DNA of 64,000 bases from positions 1,860,001 to 1,924,000 of the forward strand of contig NZ_CP172882.1 of the NCBI RefSeq assembly GCF_050529585.1, read 5' to 3'. Shown here in pieces: positions 33,889 to 41,402 of this stretch (its first letter is position 1; each line of letters starts with the position of its first letter). The DNA is from Enterococcus_D sp050529585 (GTDB taxonomy: Bacteria; Bacillota; Bacilli; Lactobacillales; Enterococcaceae). The notes beneath the pieces were generated by a model. That model saw nothing but the letters and a program-made list of their open reading frames with translations, was not told the origin of the DNA and searched no databases. The position numbers and the translations under genes are program-made.

Positions 33889-35331
33889 CTATTTTTGTGC
33901 TCTTATAGAAGAGTCCGTGATTTGTTGTTGATCAGATTGGTGGTCATTATACTGCGCCAAAGCTGGATCAACACTTGTGCTGACATGATCAGCCAACTTA
34001 TCTTCGACTTGTCCAACTGCTGTTTTTCTTCTAAGTTGTTTCGATAAATCCAGCAGCGGAATGATCATCATTGCCACCAGCCCTCCAGAAAAACCGTTAT
34101 TATAAAGATTCAAGCCGCCATGGAGAACATCAATATTCAAGACCATTGACGTATGGACAAAACCGACGATCAAGCCACCTTTCCAGCCGTAAGCGTTGGT
34201 GATTGCACACAGCATCATCGCAAAGATTGCAGCAGTCACCGTCACAGTTTCATTCATGGCATAAATGTTCAACGCATTCGCCAGTGTGACACCTAACAAT
34301 AGCGGCAAAGAATTGAACACATGCGCCCCACACGCAGAAAAACCAATCACACAAAAAATCGCCCCCAATACAGGACCGTTCATTATAGCTCCGATGGCCA
34401 ACACATAGCCGGCCAATAAAAGCGTCATTAACCCCATATTGATCATCGTATTGTAAACACCTGTATCTCTCAAGATATCCCGCTCGATTTTGCCGCTATG
34501 AGACCAAATCGCCCGTAGATTCAAGCGATGTCGTTTTGATGCCATCCGCACGCCGTACCCACATAAAATCAAACCAAAAACTACGAGCAAGATGATCAAT
34601 TCAGGCTGTTGTTCAGTTGAAACAATCCCTCTTAGATCAATCTGCAGTCCAAACATCCGACAAATCCCAGCCATCATCGTACAAAGCATCCCCGAGGTAA
34701 ATCCCGCACTATAAAGGCTCACCCGCTTAAACAACGATTGAAAGTGCAATGCCAAAGGTACCATGATGAAGCCAATCACGATCCCTATCAAATAGCCCAT
34801 TCCTAGACCAAAAATCGGCGACAATGAGTGATTGAAGGCAAAAAAACTCACGACAGGGGATACAGAAGAACCATATAAGGCAATCAACAGAAATTTCTTC
34901 AACGGTTCGTTCATGAGGTAAGAATACAAACGTACCCCAAGGAAAATAGGAATAAAGTTCAATAAATTTTTGCCAAATAACCCGTACCCAGTCACCATAA
35001 AAATCGCTGATACTGCCCCACCGGTCATAGGTACCCGATAATGATAGCAGATAAAAATTGCGATAAAGGTCATCAAGCTGCTATTAAAAAGTGCCGTCCC
35101 AACAGAGGTCAACTCGATGTAATCCGTCACCAGATGGCTTTCCGAAAAAAGAATCCGCTGCATTTCAGCAAGTAAGTGACTGGGTTCCATCAATAGCACA
35201 GAAGACAACAGCAAAAATAGATTAAATAAAAACAATAAGCGGTAGCCATTATGAACCGAAATCGTTCCTTTTTCAGGAAAGTGCAGATCATGACTGAACT
35301 TTTTCTTCAATAAATCAACTAAATTTGACAT
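33889..35331 (-). CDS. DUF1576 multi-pass membrane protein
   Basis: A 480-residue integral membrane protein of the DUF1576 family, started at MSNLVDLLKKKFSHD (35331) behind AGAGGAAGGGG. I count twelve or more hydrophobic segments, with internal similarity between halves suggested by repeated Gly-rich membrane stretches (ISGL-type GLGMGYLIGIVIG and GWKGGLIVGFVH). No transport motif is established in the family. A cre-like site overlaps the region just upstream, and the nusG terminator is only 40 bases away, so there is hardly room for a normal promoter. The last 45 residues are polar and cytoplasmic. Confidence 0.8.
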   Translation of the reverse strand: MSNLVDLLKKKFSHDLHFPEKGTISVHNGYRLLFLFNLFLLLSSVLLMEPSHLLAEMQRILFSESHLVTDYIELTSVGTALFNSSLMTFIAIFICYHYRVPMTGGAVSAIFMVTGYGLFGKNLLNFIPIFLGVRLYSYLMNEPLKKFLLIALYGSSVSPVVSFFAFNHSLSPIFGLGMGYLIGIVIGFIMVPLALHFQSLFKRVSLYSAGFTSGMLCTMMAGICRMFGLQIDLRGIVSTEQQPELIILLVVFGLILCGYGVRMASKRHRLNLRAIWSHSGKIERDILRDTGVYNTMINMGLMTLLLAGYVLAIGAIMNGPVLGAIFCVIGFSACGAHVFNSLPLLLGVTLANALNIYAMNETVTVTAAIFAMMLCAITNAYGWKGGLIVGFVHTSMVLNIDVLHGGLNLYNNGFSGGLVAMMIIPLLDLSKQLRRKTAVGQVEDKLADHVSTSVDPALAQYNDHQSDQQQITDSSIRAQK

Positions 35332-35347
35332 AAGACCCCTTCCTCTT

Positions 35348-35361
35348 TTAAAGCGCTTACT
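35348..35361. promoter_or_regulatory. cre-like site upstream of the DUF1576 gene
   Basis: TTAAAGCGCTTACT matches the CcpA site TGWAANCGNTNWCA at 12 of 14 positions, with a perfect AAGCGCTT core. It lies 17 bases upstream of the start codon, between the ribosome binding site and the nusG terminator, where bound CcpA would act as a block. Confidence 0.6.
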
Positions 35362-35371
35362 CATTTGGTGC

Positions 35372-35402
35372 AAAAAAGTGGGCCAACGAATTGGTCCACT
35401 AT
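35372..35402 (-). terminator. Terminator of nusG
   Basis: Minus strand AGTGGACCAA-TTCG-TTGGCCCACT followed by six Ts. Confidence 0.9.
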
Positions 35403-35451
35403 TTATCTTTGGTTTCCAGCAATTTTGGATTAGATACCAATCAGAATTGCA

Positions 35452-35994
35452 TCAGATTTTATCAACTTGTTCGAAATCAAGCTCAGTACTGGTTTCCCGA
35501 CCAAACATATCGATATTGACTTTTAGTTTTTCTCTTTCTTCATCGATTTCAGTGACTTGTCCTTCAAGACCAGAAAAAGCACCTTCAATGATTTTGACTG
35601 TTTCTCCGATTTCCACTTCAAGTTCTACAGTTCTTGTGCTCATGCCGATCGAACGTAAAATTGAATTGATTTCTTCTTGTAATAAAGGTGCGGGTTTGCT
35701 ACCAGCGCCATGAGAGCCCACGAAGCCAGTCACACCTGGTGTATTTCTGACAACATACCAAGAGTCATCTGTCATCACCATCTCAACTAAAACATACCCA
35801 GGAAACGTTTTATGGACGATTTCTTTGGTTTTACCATTTTTTTCTTCTGTTTCTACTTCTTCCGGTACCACAACGCGGAAGATATAATCACCCATACCCA
35901 TACTTTGTGCACGAGATTCGATGTTGGCTTTTACTTTATTTTCATAACCAGAATAAGTGTGTAAGACGTACCAATTTTTTTCAAAAGATTCCAT
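35452..35994 (-). CDS. nusG: Transcription termination/antitermination factor NusG
   Basis: A 180-residue RNA polymerase-binding factor. I start it at MESFEKNWYVLHTYSGYEN (35994), ten bases after GGGGAG; the longer ATG start sits without a site. The NGN domain (WYVLHTYSGYENKVKANIE, VPEEVE, FPGYVLVEMVM, TGFVGS) and C-terminal KOW domain (IGETVKIIEGAFSGLEGQVTEID) are present. Downstream of secE, with a weak terminator between. Confidence 0.97.
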   Translation of the reverse strand: MESFEKNWYVLHTYSGYENKVKANIESRAQSMGMGDYIFRVVVPEEVETEEKNGKTKEIVHKTFPGYVLVEMVMTDDSWYVVRNTPGVTGFVGSHGAGSKPAPLLQEEINSILRSIGMSTRTVELEVEIGETVKIIEGAFSGLEGQVTEIDEEREKLKVNIDMFGRETSTELDFEQVDKI

Positions 35995-36024
35995 TTTTTT
36001 CGGACTCCCCATCTTTTTTGTAAA

Positions 36025-36056
36025 ATAAAAAAACCTCAGCCAGACCGAAGTTTTTC
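36025..36056 (-). terminator. Possible attenuator between secE and nusG
   Basis: Minus strand AACTTC pairs with GAGGTT around a 9-base loop, followed by seven Ts. Short stem, so possibly only partial termination. Confidence 0.5.
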
Positions 36057-36116
36057 CTCAAAGCAATTATACCACGTATCCATGTGAATGACTAGCGCTT
36101 AAACAAGAAGACTTGT

Positions 36117-36287
36117 TTATTTCAAGATCCAATTGAAAACTGTTTGAATCAACGTGTCCATCACAAAGAACATCACAGCAAAAATCAAAGTCGTTTGTAT
36201 CACCACAAAAGTATCTTTGCGTAATTGTTTTTTTGATGGCCAAGAAACGTTCTTCATTTCTTCGATCACATTTTTCAAAAATTTCAT
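36117..36287 (-). CDS. secE: Preprotein translocase subunit SecE
   Basis: A 56-residue single-span protein, MKFLKNVIEEMKNVSWPSKK..., with an amphipathic N-terminal helix, the conserved WPSKKQL turn and one membrane helix at about residues 26-50. It clamps SecY in the SecYEG channel. The start ATG has AGGAGG seven bases upstream. It lies 12 bases after rpmG. I found it by translating the rpmG-nusG gap, as it is shorter than most ORF-length cut-offs. Confidence 0.95.
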   Translation of the reverse strand: MKFLKNVIEEMKNVSWPSKKQLRKDTFVVIQTTLIFAVMFFVMDTLIQTVFNWILK

Positions 36288-36299
36288 CTAGGTCCCTCC

Positions 36300-36452
36300 T
36301 TACTTGGTTTCACGATGCAGCGTATATTGATTGCAATACTTGCAAAACTTATTGATTTCAAGGCGTTCGCCTTTTTTACCTTCGCTGATTGATTTTGAGT
36401 AGTTGCGGGATCCGCAGACAGAACAAGCCAAAGCTGCTTTTTTTGTTGCCAT
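36300..36452 (-). CDS. rpmG: 50S ribosomal protein L33
   Basis: A 50-residue ribosomal protein, MATKKAALACSVCGSRNYSK..., with both CxxC pairs (CSVC and CKYC), i.e. the zinc-binding form. The start has GGGGGAGG eight bases upstream. The rpmG-secE-nusG order is conserved in Firmicutes. Confidence 0.95.
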   Translation of the reverse strand: MATKKAALACSVCGSRNYSKSISEGKKGERLEINKFCKYCNQYTLHRETK

Positions 36453-36609
36453 CTCAGTGTCCTCCCCCTTTTTCGATAGTTTTCCAACATTAAAAATACC
36501 ATTTTTTCAAGAATGTGTCAATTTAAGAATTAGTCGCGCAAAAATATAGTTTTTGCCGAATTTATGGTATGATATTGTTGTGAAATGGTTATATGGGAGG
36601 GGAAAACTG

Positions 36610-37263
36610 ATGTTATTAAAAACTATGGTCTATAAAAAACGAGACTTGACCACCGTCAAAGAAACAGCCACTTTAGAAGAAGCCTTAGCGATTTTAGAAG
36701 AATCAGGGTATCGTTGCGTACCGATCCTTGACGAATCGGGTAAAATATTTAGAGGAAATATCTATAAAATGCATATTTACCGTCACAAGGCAAATGGTGG
36801 CGATATGACTTTACCAGTCACATATTTATTGAAAAATGCAACGAAGTTCATTTATGTCAATTCATCATTTTTCAATGTATTCTTTACGATCAAAGAATTA
36901 CCTTATATTGCAGTTTTAGATGAAAACAATCAATTTTATGGTATTTTGACCCACAGCTCGTTATTGAATATGTTGGCCCAATCTTGGAATGTGGAACAAG
37001 GCAGCTATGTATTGACGATTGCCTCAACTGGACAACAAGGCGATTTAGCAATTATCTCAAAAATCATCGCTAAATATAGTAGTATTGCAAGTTGTATCAC
37101 ATTAGATGTTGGCAAAGATGAATTTATCCGCCGTACGCTGATCACACTGCCAGCGCGGACATCAAAAGATCTATGTGACAAAATCGTTCATCAATTAGAA
37201 GCGAAAAACTTCAAAGTCGTTGAAATCGAAGACTTGAATGCAGAAGATTTAAATACAAAATAA
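36610..37263 (+). CDS. cbpB: CBS-domain cyclic-di-AMP-binding protein CbpB
   Basis: A 217-residue protein with tandem CBS motifs (about residues 10-140: LEEALAILEESGYRCVPILDESGKIFRG and ELPYIAVLDENNQFYGILTHSSLL) and a C-terminal ACT-like domain (about 145-210). This matches CbpB (DarB/YkuL group), which binds c-di-AMP and, when free, contacts the Rel stringent-response enzyme and pyruvate carboxylase in Bacillus and Listeria. The ATG at 36610 has GGGAGGGG seven bases upstream. Monocistronic, with a good terminator. Confidence 0.88.
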   Translation: MLLKTMVYKKRDLTTVKETATLEEALAILEESGYRCVPILDESGKIFRGNIYKMHIYRHKANGGDMTLPVTYLLKNATKFIYVNSSFFNVFFTIKELPYIAVLDENNQFYGILTHSSLLNMLAQSWNVEQGSYVLTIASTGQQGDLAIISKIIAKYSSIASCITLDVGKDEFIRRTLITLPARTSKDLCDKIVHQLEAKNFKVVEIEDLNAEDLNTK

Positions 37264-37302
37264 AAAGAAGCACCCGCTTTTCATAAAAACGGGTGCTTCT
37301 TT
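37262..37302 (+). terminator. Terminator of cbpB
   Basis: AAGAAGCACCCG pairs with CGGGTGCTTCTT, followed by a T-rich stretch. Confidence 0.9.
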
Positions 37303-37344
37303 ATTGTTTTTTGAGAACCATCAAAGCAAAAAACAATCTTCAAA

Positions 37345-37854
37345 TCAAAAGCGCTTGTCGAAACCGACCGCTTTATTCACAATATACATGAGTGGTGCAG
37401 TCAGCGTCATGATAATCAATTCACTCAATGCTGTCGTACCGAAAGTGATCCAAAAAGGCAACCCTAATACCATATTCAGCATGATAGCGACTAAGAACAT
37501 ACTTACTGAAAAGACGATCGTATTAAAAACCAAACGTGCAAACACATTTGGAACTTTCTTATAAATCAACGCTGTTGCCCCAAGCGCCAAGAATGATCCC
37601 GCACCGCCAAACAATGCATCGACCACACCTAAACCAAAAAATAAATTATATACGACAACGCCACCGACGACCCCCCACATCAATTTACGGTTAAACACCA
37701 CGATATGATTCAACCCTTCCGAAATGCGGAATTGAATTGCTCCTGAGGCAAAGGGCGACACAACGATCGACAAGGCAATATACACTGCCATGATCAATCC
37801 ATTTGCTACAATGACCCGTAGCCGTTGATTGCTGAAACTCGTTGATTTTTCCAT
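37345..37854 (-). CDS. queT: Queuosine precursor ECF transporter S-component
   Basis: A 169-residue membrane protein of the QueT/COG4708 family, substrate-binding subunit of an energy-coupling-factor transporter for queuosine precursors. Six hydrophobic segments are visible, and the family's SPFASGAIQFRISEGLNH and FGGAGSFLALG stretches are present. The start ATG follows AGGG by five bases. The upstream leader reads as a preQ1-I riboswitch, which agrees with the assignment. The ECF energising subunits are encoded elsewhere. Confidence 0.9.
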   Translation of the reverse strand: MEKSTSFSNQRLRVIVANGLIMAVYIALSIVVSPFASGAIQFRISEGLNHIVVFNRKLMWGVVGGVVVYNLFFGLGVVDALFGGAGSFLALGATALIYKKVPNVFARLVFNTIVFSVSMFLVAIMLNMVLGLPFWITFGTTALSELIIMTLTAPLMYIVNKAVGFDKRF

Positions 37855-37870
37855 AAGAACCCTACTTTCT

Positions 37871-37908
37871 CCAAGTTTTGATTACGCGGGATGGTTGATG
37901 AACCGCGT
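37871..37908 (-). promoter_or_regulatory. PreQ1-I riboswitch in the queT leader
   Basis: Minus strand: stem ACGCGG / CCGCGT enclosing TTCATCAACCATC, then AATCAAAACTTGGAG. The GGTTC at the stem-loop junction, CCC on the 3' side and an A-rich tail CAAAACTTGG are the conserved parts of preQ1-I aptamers, and the tail can fold back into the loop as an H-type pseudoknot. It ends 17 bases before the queT start, consistent with translational control. Confidence 0.8.
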
Positions 37909-37928
37909 TGTGCTGTGCACGAGTACTT

Positions 37929-37956
37929 ATTATACATGAAAGCCTTGATATATCAA
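37929..37956 (-). promoter_or_regulatory. Promoter of queT
   Basis: Minus strand TTGATA, 16 bases, TATAAT, placing the RNA start just upstream of the riboswitch. Confidence 0.75.
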
Positions 37957-38221
37957 GGTCTTTTATTCAGATGATTAGAATGAGAACGTCAGAAAAAGAG
38001 CGCGTGAAGATCCCTATTGTGGATGTGCAGACTAGTTTTTAAGTTATTCAATGACCGAATAGTTGATCGTTCATTCATTTATATTTTTACAAAACTAACC
38101 ACTCATCTGGTATAATCAATCTACAAAGTAAGCAAAATAAAAAGCTGAAAAAGATTGTTGGTACAGATTTGATCTAACGACGACTCTCTACCAAAAAACT
38201 AATCAAGAAAGGATTTCCTAT

Positions 38222-38587
38222 ATGAACATCAAACATCTCTCTACTCCACTGTCTGTTATCCAAATTGCCGAAATCGACCCTGCATTATTCACACTCAAGC
38301 CGCTCTTTTTCGCGCATACCGAGGATGAATACTCCCTCGTATTGCCAACTGCTGCTGTACCCAAAGAGACGGTAGCCCGTGAAGATGGTTGGCAAGCGTT
38401 GATGATCGTTGGTGTCCTTGATTTCAGTCTTGTCGGAATCTTGGCTGACTTATCTGGTCTATTGGCAGCACATGAAATCAGTATTTTTGCTGTGTCTACG
38501 TACAACACTGATTATATTTTGATCAAGAATCACCAAATCGAGCAGGCAAAGCAAGTCTTGACAGACAACGCCTATACGTTTGTGTAA
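38222..38587 (+). CDS. ACT-domain protein
   Basis: A 121-residue protein of the small ACT-domain (CASTOR-like, COG3603) family, probably two consecutive ACT-type folds: residues 1-50 with LSVIQIAEIDPALF and 58-121 with FSLVGILADLSGLLAAHEISIFAVSTYNTDYILIK, the second carrying the amino-acid-binding GILADLSG loop. Ligand and partner are unknown; amino-acid sensing is a family-based guess. The start has AAAGGA eight bases upstream; an extended -10 (TGGTATAAT) lies about 110 bases upstream, leaving a leader with one imperfect hairpin. Confidence 0.8.
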   Translation: MNIKHLSTPLSVIQIAEIDPALFTLKPLFFAHTEDEYSLVLPTAAVPKETVAREDGWQALMIVGVLDFSLVGILADLSGLLAAHEISIFAVSTYNTDYILIKNHQIEQAKQVLTDNAYTFV

Positions 38588-38629
38588 GAAACACTCGTGT
38601 AGACATTTCCCTGCCAAAATAATCTATGT

Positions 38630-38788
38630 TTAGCTAAAGAGGCGCTTGACTCTCTCAAGACCCTTTAGCTGCATATAGGTCTTAGATTCTCTGCAAAAGA
38701 AACCCTCACTCCAGTCCAAAAATCTTGGAAACTGTAAAGCTGCTTCATCCAACAGATAAAGAGTCAAATGGAATGGCGCATGTTCCAT
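38630..38788 (-). CDS. Doubtful 52-residue ORF
   Basis: Minus-strand ATG-to-TAA frame MEHAPFHLTLYLLDEAALQF... ending ...LERVKRLFS. Composition is protein-like, but there is no ribosome binding site upstream of the ATG and an in-frame stop lies three codons before it. It may be chance, or the decayed end of a lost gene. Confidence 0.2.
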   Translation of the reverse strand: MEHAPFHLTLYLLDEAALQFPRFLDWSEGFFCRESKTYMQLKGLERVKRLFS

Positions 38789-38873
38789 ACGGTTAATCTA
38801 CTTCAGCGAATCAGCCACATAGTATCTGGCTGAAAGAAATAATTAAAAAAACATTAAGACGACATCACTCTTT

Positions 38874-38887
38874 TGTAAACGCTTGCA
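38874..38887 (+). promoter_or_regulatory. cre site overlapping the -35 of the structured RNA gene
   Basis: TGTAAACGCTTGCA matches TGWAANCGNTNWCA at 13 of 14 positions and overlaps the -35 box, predicting repression by CcpA on preferred sugars. Confidence 0.7.
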
Positions 38888-38910
38888 TATTCAATTTTTT
38901 CTGCTATACT
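38883..38910 (+). promoter_or_regulatory. Promoter of the structured RNA gene
   Basis: TTGCAT (38883-38888), 16 bases, TATACT (38905-38910); the predicted start is at about 38916, exactly at the first long-range stem. Confidence 0.8.
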
Positions 38911-38915
38911 ATAAG

Positions 38916-39130
38916 TGTAAGGAGCAGGAATTCCCAGTAAAGCAGACGATGCAGGTTCTGCAAGAAAAGAATTGTTGTCAACTTAAAATAAAGCACAAAG
39001 GATGTGGGAATTTGGGTTACTCCTTACTAATTGAATAGGATTCGACGAAATGTATTGAACCTTGTGATCAAAGTGGACATTAGAACCTTAACGATCATAA
39101 CTGGCACTTTCGTCGAATCTATTTTTTTGT
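38916..39130 (+). ncRNA. Structured small RNA of about 215 nt, family not identified
   Basis: No start codon with a ribosome binding site fits here, but strong RNA structure does. Two nested long-range helices close a first domain: GTAAGGAG (38917-38924) with CTCCTTAC (39020-39027), and AATTCCCA (38929-38936) with TGGGAATT (39005-39012), both perfect 8-bp stems. Inside is a TGCAG-GTT-CTGCA hairpin. A second domain is a perfect 12-bp stem (39039-39050 with 39108-39119) with an inner TTGTGATC/GATCATAA stem, ending in TATTTTTTTG, i.e. the terminator. A promoter abuts the 5' end. The long closing stem with internal loops resembles 6S RNA in general shape, but I cannot confirm this; it is not tmRNA, SRP RNA or RNase P RNA by sequence. 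Confidence 0.75.
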
Positions 39131-39229
39131 CCTTTTTTCTAAAAAAAATTCCTATGCACACCTGAAGTGAAACATGCTATAATAGACCGCATTGAATGCA
39201 AACTAGTAAATTGGGGATAGATATATACC

Positions 39230-40201
39230 ATGAAATATGATTATCACGTGATCGTCAACCCTGCTTCTGGCAGCGGCCAAGGCAAGAAAGTAGCAGATCG
39301 CATCAAAAAAATCTTAGATAAGCATCATTTTCCTTATCAGTTTTATTATACTACGCAAGCAGGCGAAGAACGTCTGAACGCCAAAAAATTGGTAGATGAA
39401 ACTTTACTGCCTTGGGATGAGGCCTATTTAGACAACAGCGACATGCACTATCCGCTGCTGATGGTCATCGGCGGCGACGGCACGCTGCACCAAGTGGTGA
39501 CTGAGGTCCAACAAATCGAACACCAACGTTTTCCGATCGCCTACATTCCTGCCGGTTCTGGCAATGATTTTGCCCGAAGTCTTGATTTACCAAAAGAAGC
39601 AGAGAAAGTCTTTTGGCAAATCGCAGGCACAAGCCATCCGCAAGAACTAAACGTGATCCACTATTATGAACAAATTCAAGAAGAGTCCGGGATCGCGATC
39701 AACAACGTGGGAATCGGTTTAGACGCAGCCATCGTTTATACCGCCAATCACTCTTCTGCAAAATCACGTCTCAACAAATACAATATGGGTTCATTTTCGT
39801 ATATCGCTGCGATTTTGACCGTCCTCTTCCGCCAAAAAGGGTTTCCGATTTTGGTCGAATGCAATGGGCAGCAATTAAGCTTTTCGAAGGCATTTTTGTG
39901 TACAACGACCAATCATCCTTATTTTGGCGGCGGCGTACCAATTGCGCCGACTGCCACTGTTAAAGAGGACAAGCTTGACTTCGTCCTCGTGGAACGGGTG
40001 GCCATGTTTAAAATTTTTTGGTTGATTTTATTATTGACCCGCAAAAAACATATGAACTCTCGTTATTTCCACCACATCTCGACCACAAAATTACGGATTG
40101 TTTCAACCATCCCGCAACATGGGCAAGAAGATGGTGAAGAAATGGGCAAACGTCCATTTGATTTAATATTAACGCCCGGCAAACAATTGTTTTGGTGCTA
40201 A
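39230..40201 (+). CDS. Diacylglycerol kinase-family lipid kinase
   Basis: A 323-residue protein of the DagK/YegS/YtlR kinase family, with YHVIVNPASGSGQGKK at the N-terminus, the nucleotide-binding GGDGTLHQ (about residues 82-89) and IPAGSGNDFARSL, then a beta-sandwich C-terminal domain (NNVGIGLDAAIVYTANH, PYFGGGVPIAPTA). Such soluble kinases phosphorylate diacylglycerol or related lipids at the membrane; the exact substrate is open. The family Asp/Glu network around the active site looks complete. A weak GGGG element precedes the start, and a terminator immediately follows the stop. Confidence 0.87.
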   Translation: MKYDYHVIVNPASGSGQGKKVADRIKKILDKHHFPYQFYYTTQAGEERLNAKKLVDETLLPWDEAYLDNSDMHYPLLMVIGGDGTLHQVVTEVQQIEHQRFPIAYIPAGSGNDFARSLDLPKEAEKVFWQIAGTSHPQELNVIHYYEQIQEESGIAINNVGIGLDAAIVYTANHSSAKSRLNKYNMGSFSYIAAILTVLFRQKGFPILVECNGQQLSFSKAFLCTTTNHPYFGGGVPIAPTATVKEDKLDFVLVERVAMFKIFWLILLLTRKKHMNSRYFHHISTTKLRIVSTIPQHGQEDGEEMGKRPFDLILTPGKQLFWC

Positions 40202-40236
40202 AATAGGTGTTCCTCATCACGAGGAACACCTATTTG
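40201..40236. terminator. Terminator after the lipid kinase gene
   Basis: Perfect 15-bp stem AAATAGGTGTTCCTC / GAGGAACACCTATTT around ATCAC, between convergent genes. The flanking U-tract is short, part of the stem itself. Confidence 0.85.
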
Positions 40237-40259
40237 CTAGCGATTGAATCTCCACCTCA

Positions 40260-41402
40260 TTACCTTAAATAGGCTTTATCTTTACTCATCACCAGTTGGA
40301 TAACAACAAACACCGCAGCGAATGCCAGAAGTATTCCGGATTGAAAAAGGAATGTTTCTTTGAAGGCCGCATTCAATGTCAAATTTTGACCAATCAGAAG
40401 ATTGTTTTGAATAAACCAATAAGTCGGTGTAAAAGCTGCTATTTTATTGACGATTTCCGGTAAAAGTTCTGATGGTACAAAGACGCCGCCAATAAAACAA
40501 CAGCCCATAATGAAAATATTACTGATACCCCCGATTGCTTCACTATTTTTAATGATTGCGGTCATACAAGAGGAAAATGCCACCATTGTTATCAAAAAGA
40601 ACAAGACATTCAACAAATGCCAGCCAGTAGCATTGGTCCAAATATTGCGTGTCAACAACAAGACCAATCCACAAAAGCCAACGGTCAGTAACGTTGAGTA
40701 GCCAATCAATGCCCAAGTGATTTGCCGATGAAGTTTTCTTTTTGAAACCGGCGCAACTTGATTGCGGTTGTTGATTGCTTTCCGGTTGAAAGCCAAATTC
40801 ACCACACCAAAACCACTAAATATCGACATGAACAACCCATAGGCCAATAAATTAAAACTCATACCGGACAATAACCGCCCCATACGATGACTATACTCAG
40901 AATTAAGTACCAATTCTCCTTGGGAGGACAATACTTCCTTTGTTTGTGCCATGGCCTCCTCAGCAGGAAATGATTGCGCATAAGCCAAATACGTTTGGAG
41001 AAACGTTGTTACTTGTTGTGTCACGACCGCTTTTGAGAAAGCATCTGGTCGCGCTTGAATATCGATCGTCGGCATTTGTCCAGCTGAAATCGTTTCTGAA
41101 AAATCATTTGGTAAAAATAAGACGATGCCGATCTGCTGGAAATATAATGCATCGTCGATTTCTTTTTGGGTCGGCTCTTCCATCGTTACGATGGTTTGCG
41201 TTTCCGCTAAATATTCTGTCATTCCATCGATTATCGGCGATGATTTCTCAGAAAGAATCAAAATTTTGGCTTCTTGCAAATTTGTGTTACCTGTATCAAT
41301 ACTCTGAGAATAGAAAAAAGTAATCACCAATGTAATAACGACACCAATCACTAAATTGACTTTGTTGGCTTTCAGCAGTTTCCATATCGTTTTATAGAGC
41401 AT
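40260..41402 (-). CDS. ABC-2 type drug exporter permease (LnrN-like)
   Basis: A 380-residue permease with one N-terminal membrane helix (residues 15-37), a 150-residue extracytoplasmic domain and five membrane segments in the second half, the ABC2_membrane_3 layout. It starts at MLYKTIWKLLKANKVN (41402); the ribosome binding site AAAGGAGG lies ten bases upstream. Its start overlaps the previous permease stop by 11 bases. The trio ATPase-permease-permease plus divergent HisKA_3-type kinase and NarL-type regulator resembles B. subtilis lnrJKLMN, which exports linearmycin-type membrane-active drugs. Confidence 0.82.
   Translation of the reverse strand: MLYKTIWKLLKANKVNLVIGVVITLVITFFYSQSIDTGNTNLQEAKILILSEKSSPIIDGMTEYLAETQTIVTMEEPTQKEIDDALYFQQIGIVLFLPNDFSETISAGQMPTIDIQARPDAFSKAVVTQQVTTFLQTYLAYAQSFPAEEAMAQTKEVLSSQGELVLNSEYSHRMGRLLSGMSFNLLAYGLFMSIFSGFGVVNLAFNRKAINNRNQVAPVSKRKLHRQITWALIGYSTLLTVGFCGLVLLLTRNIWTNATGWHLLNVLFFLITMVAFSSCMTAIIKNSEAIGGISNIFIMGCCFIGGVFVPSELLPEIVNKIAAFTPTYWFIQNNLLIGQNLTLNAAFKETFLFQSGILLAFAAVFVVIQLVMSKDKAYLR

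Larger units (their letters stand above)
38588..38915. other. Region of about 330 bases between the ACT gene and the structured RNA
   Basis: No established gene. It holds one unbroken 52-codon minus-strand ORF (listed separately) without a clear ribosome binding site, and the promoter and cre site of the RNA gene at its right end. Confidence 0.5.

Noticed and set aside
38140..38200. T-box or tRNA-like leader before the ACT-domain gene
   Set aside because: Only one simple TTGGTA/TACCAA hairpin is visible; no T-box sequence, specifier loop or tRNA arms.
39036..39047. GGATTCGACG, similar to the tmRNA 5' region
   Set aside because: It is simply one arm of the perfect terminator stem; no tRNA-like ends, tag sequence or CCA were found.
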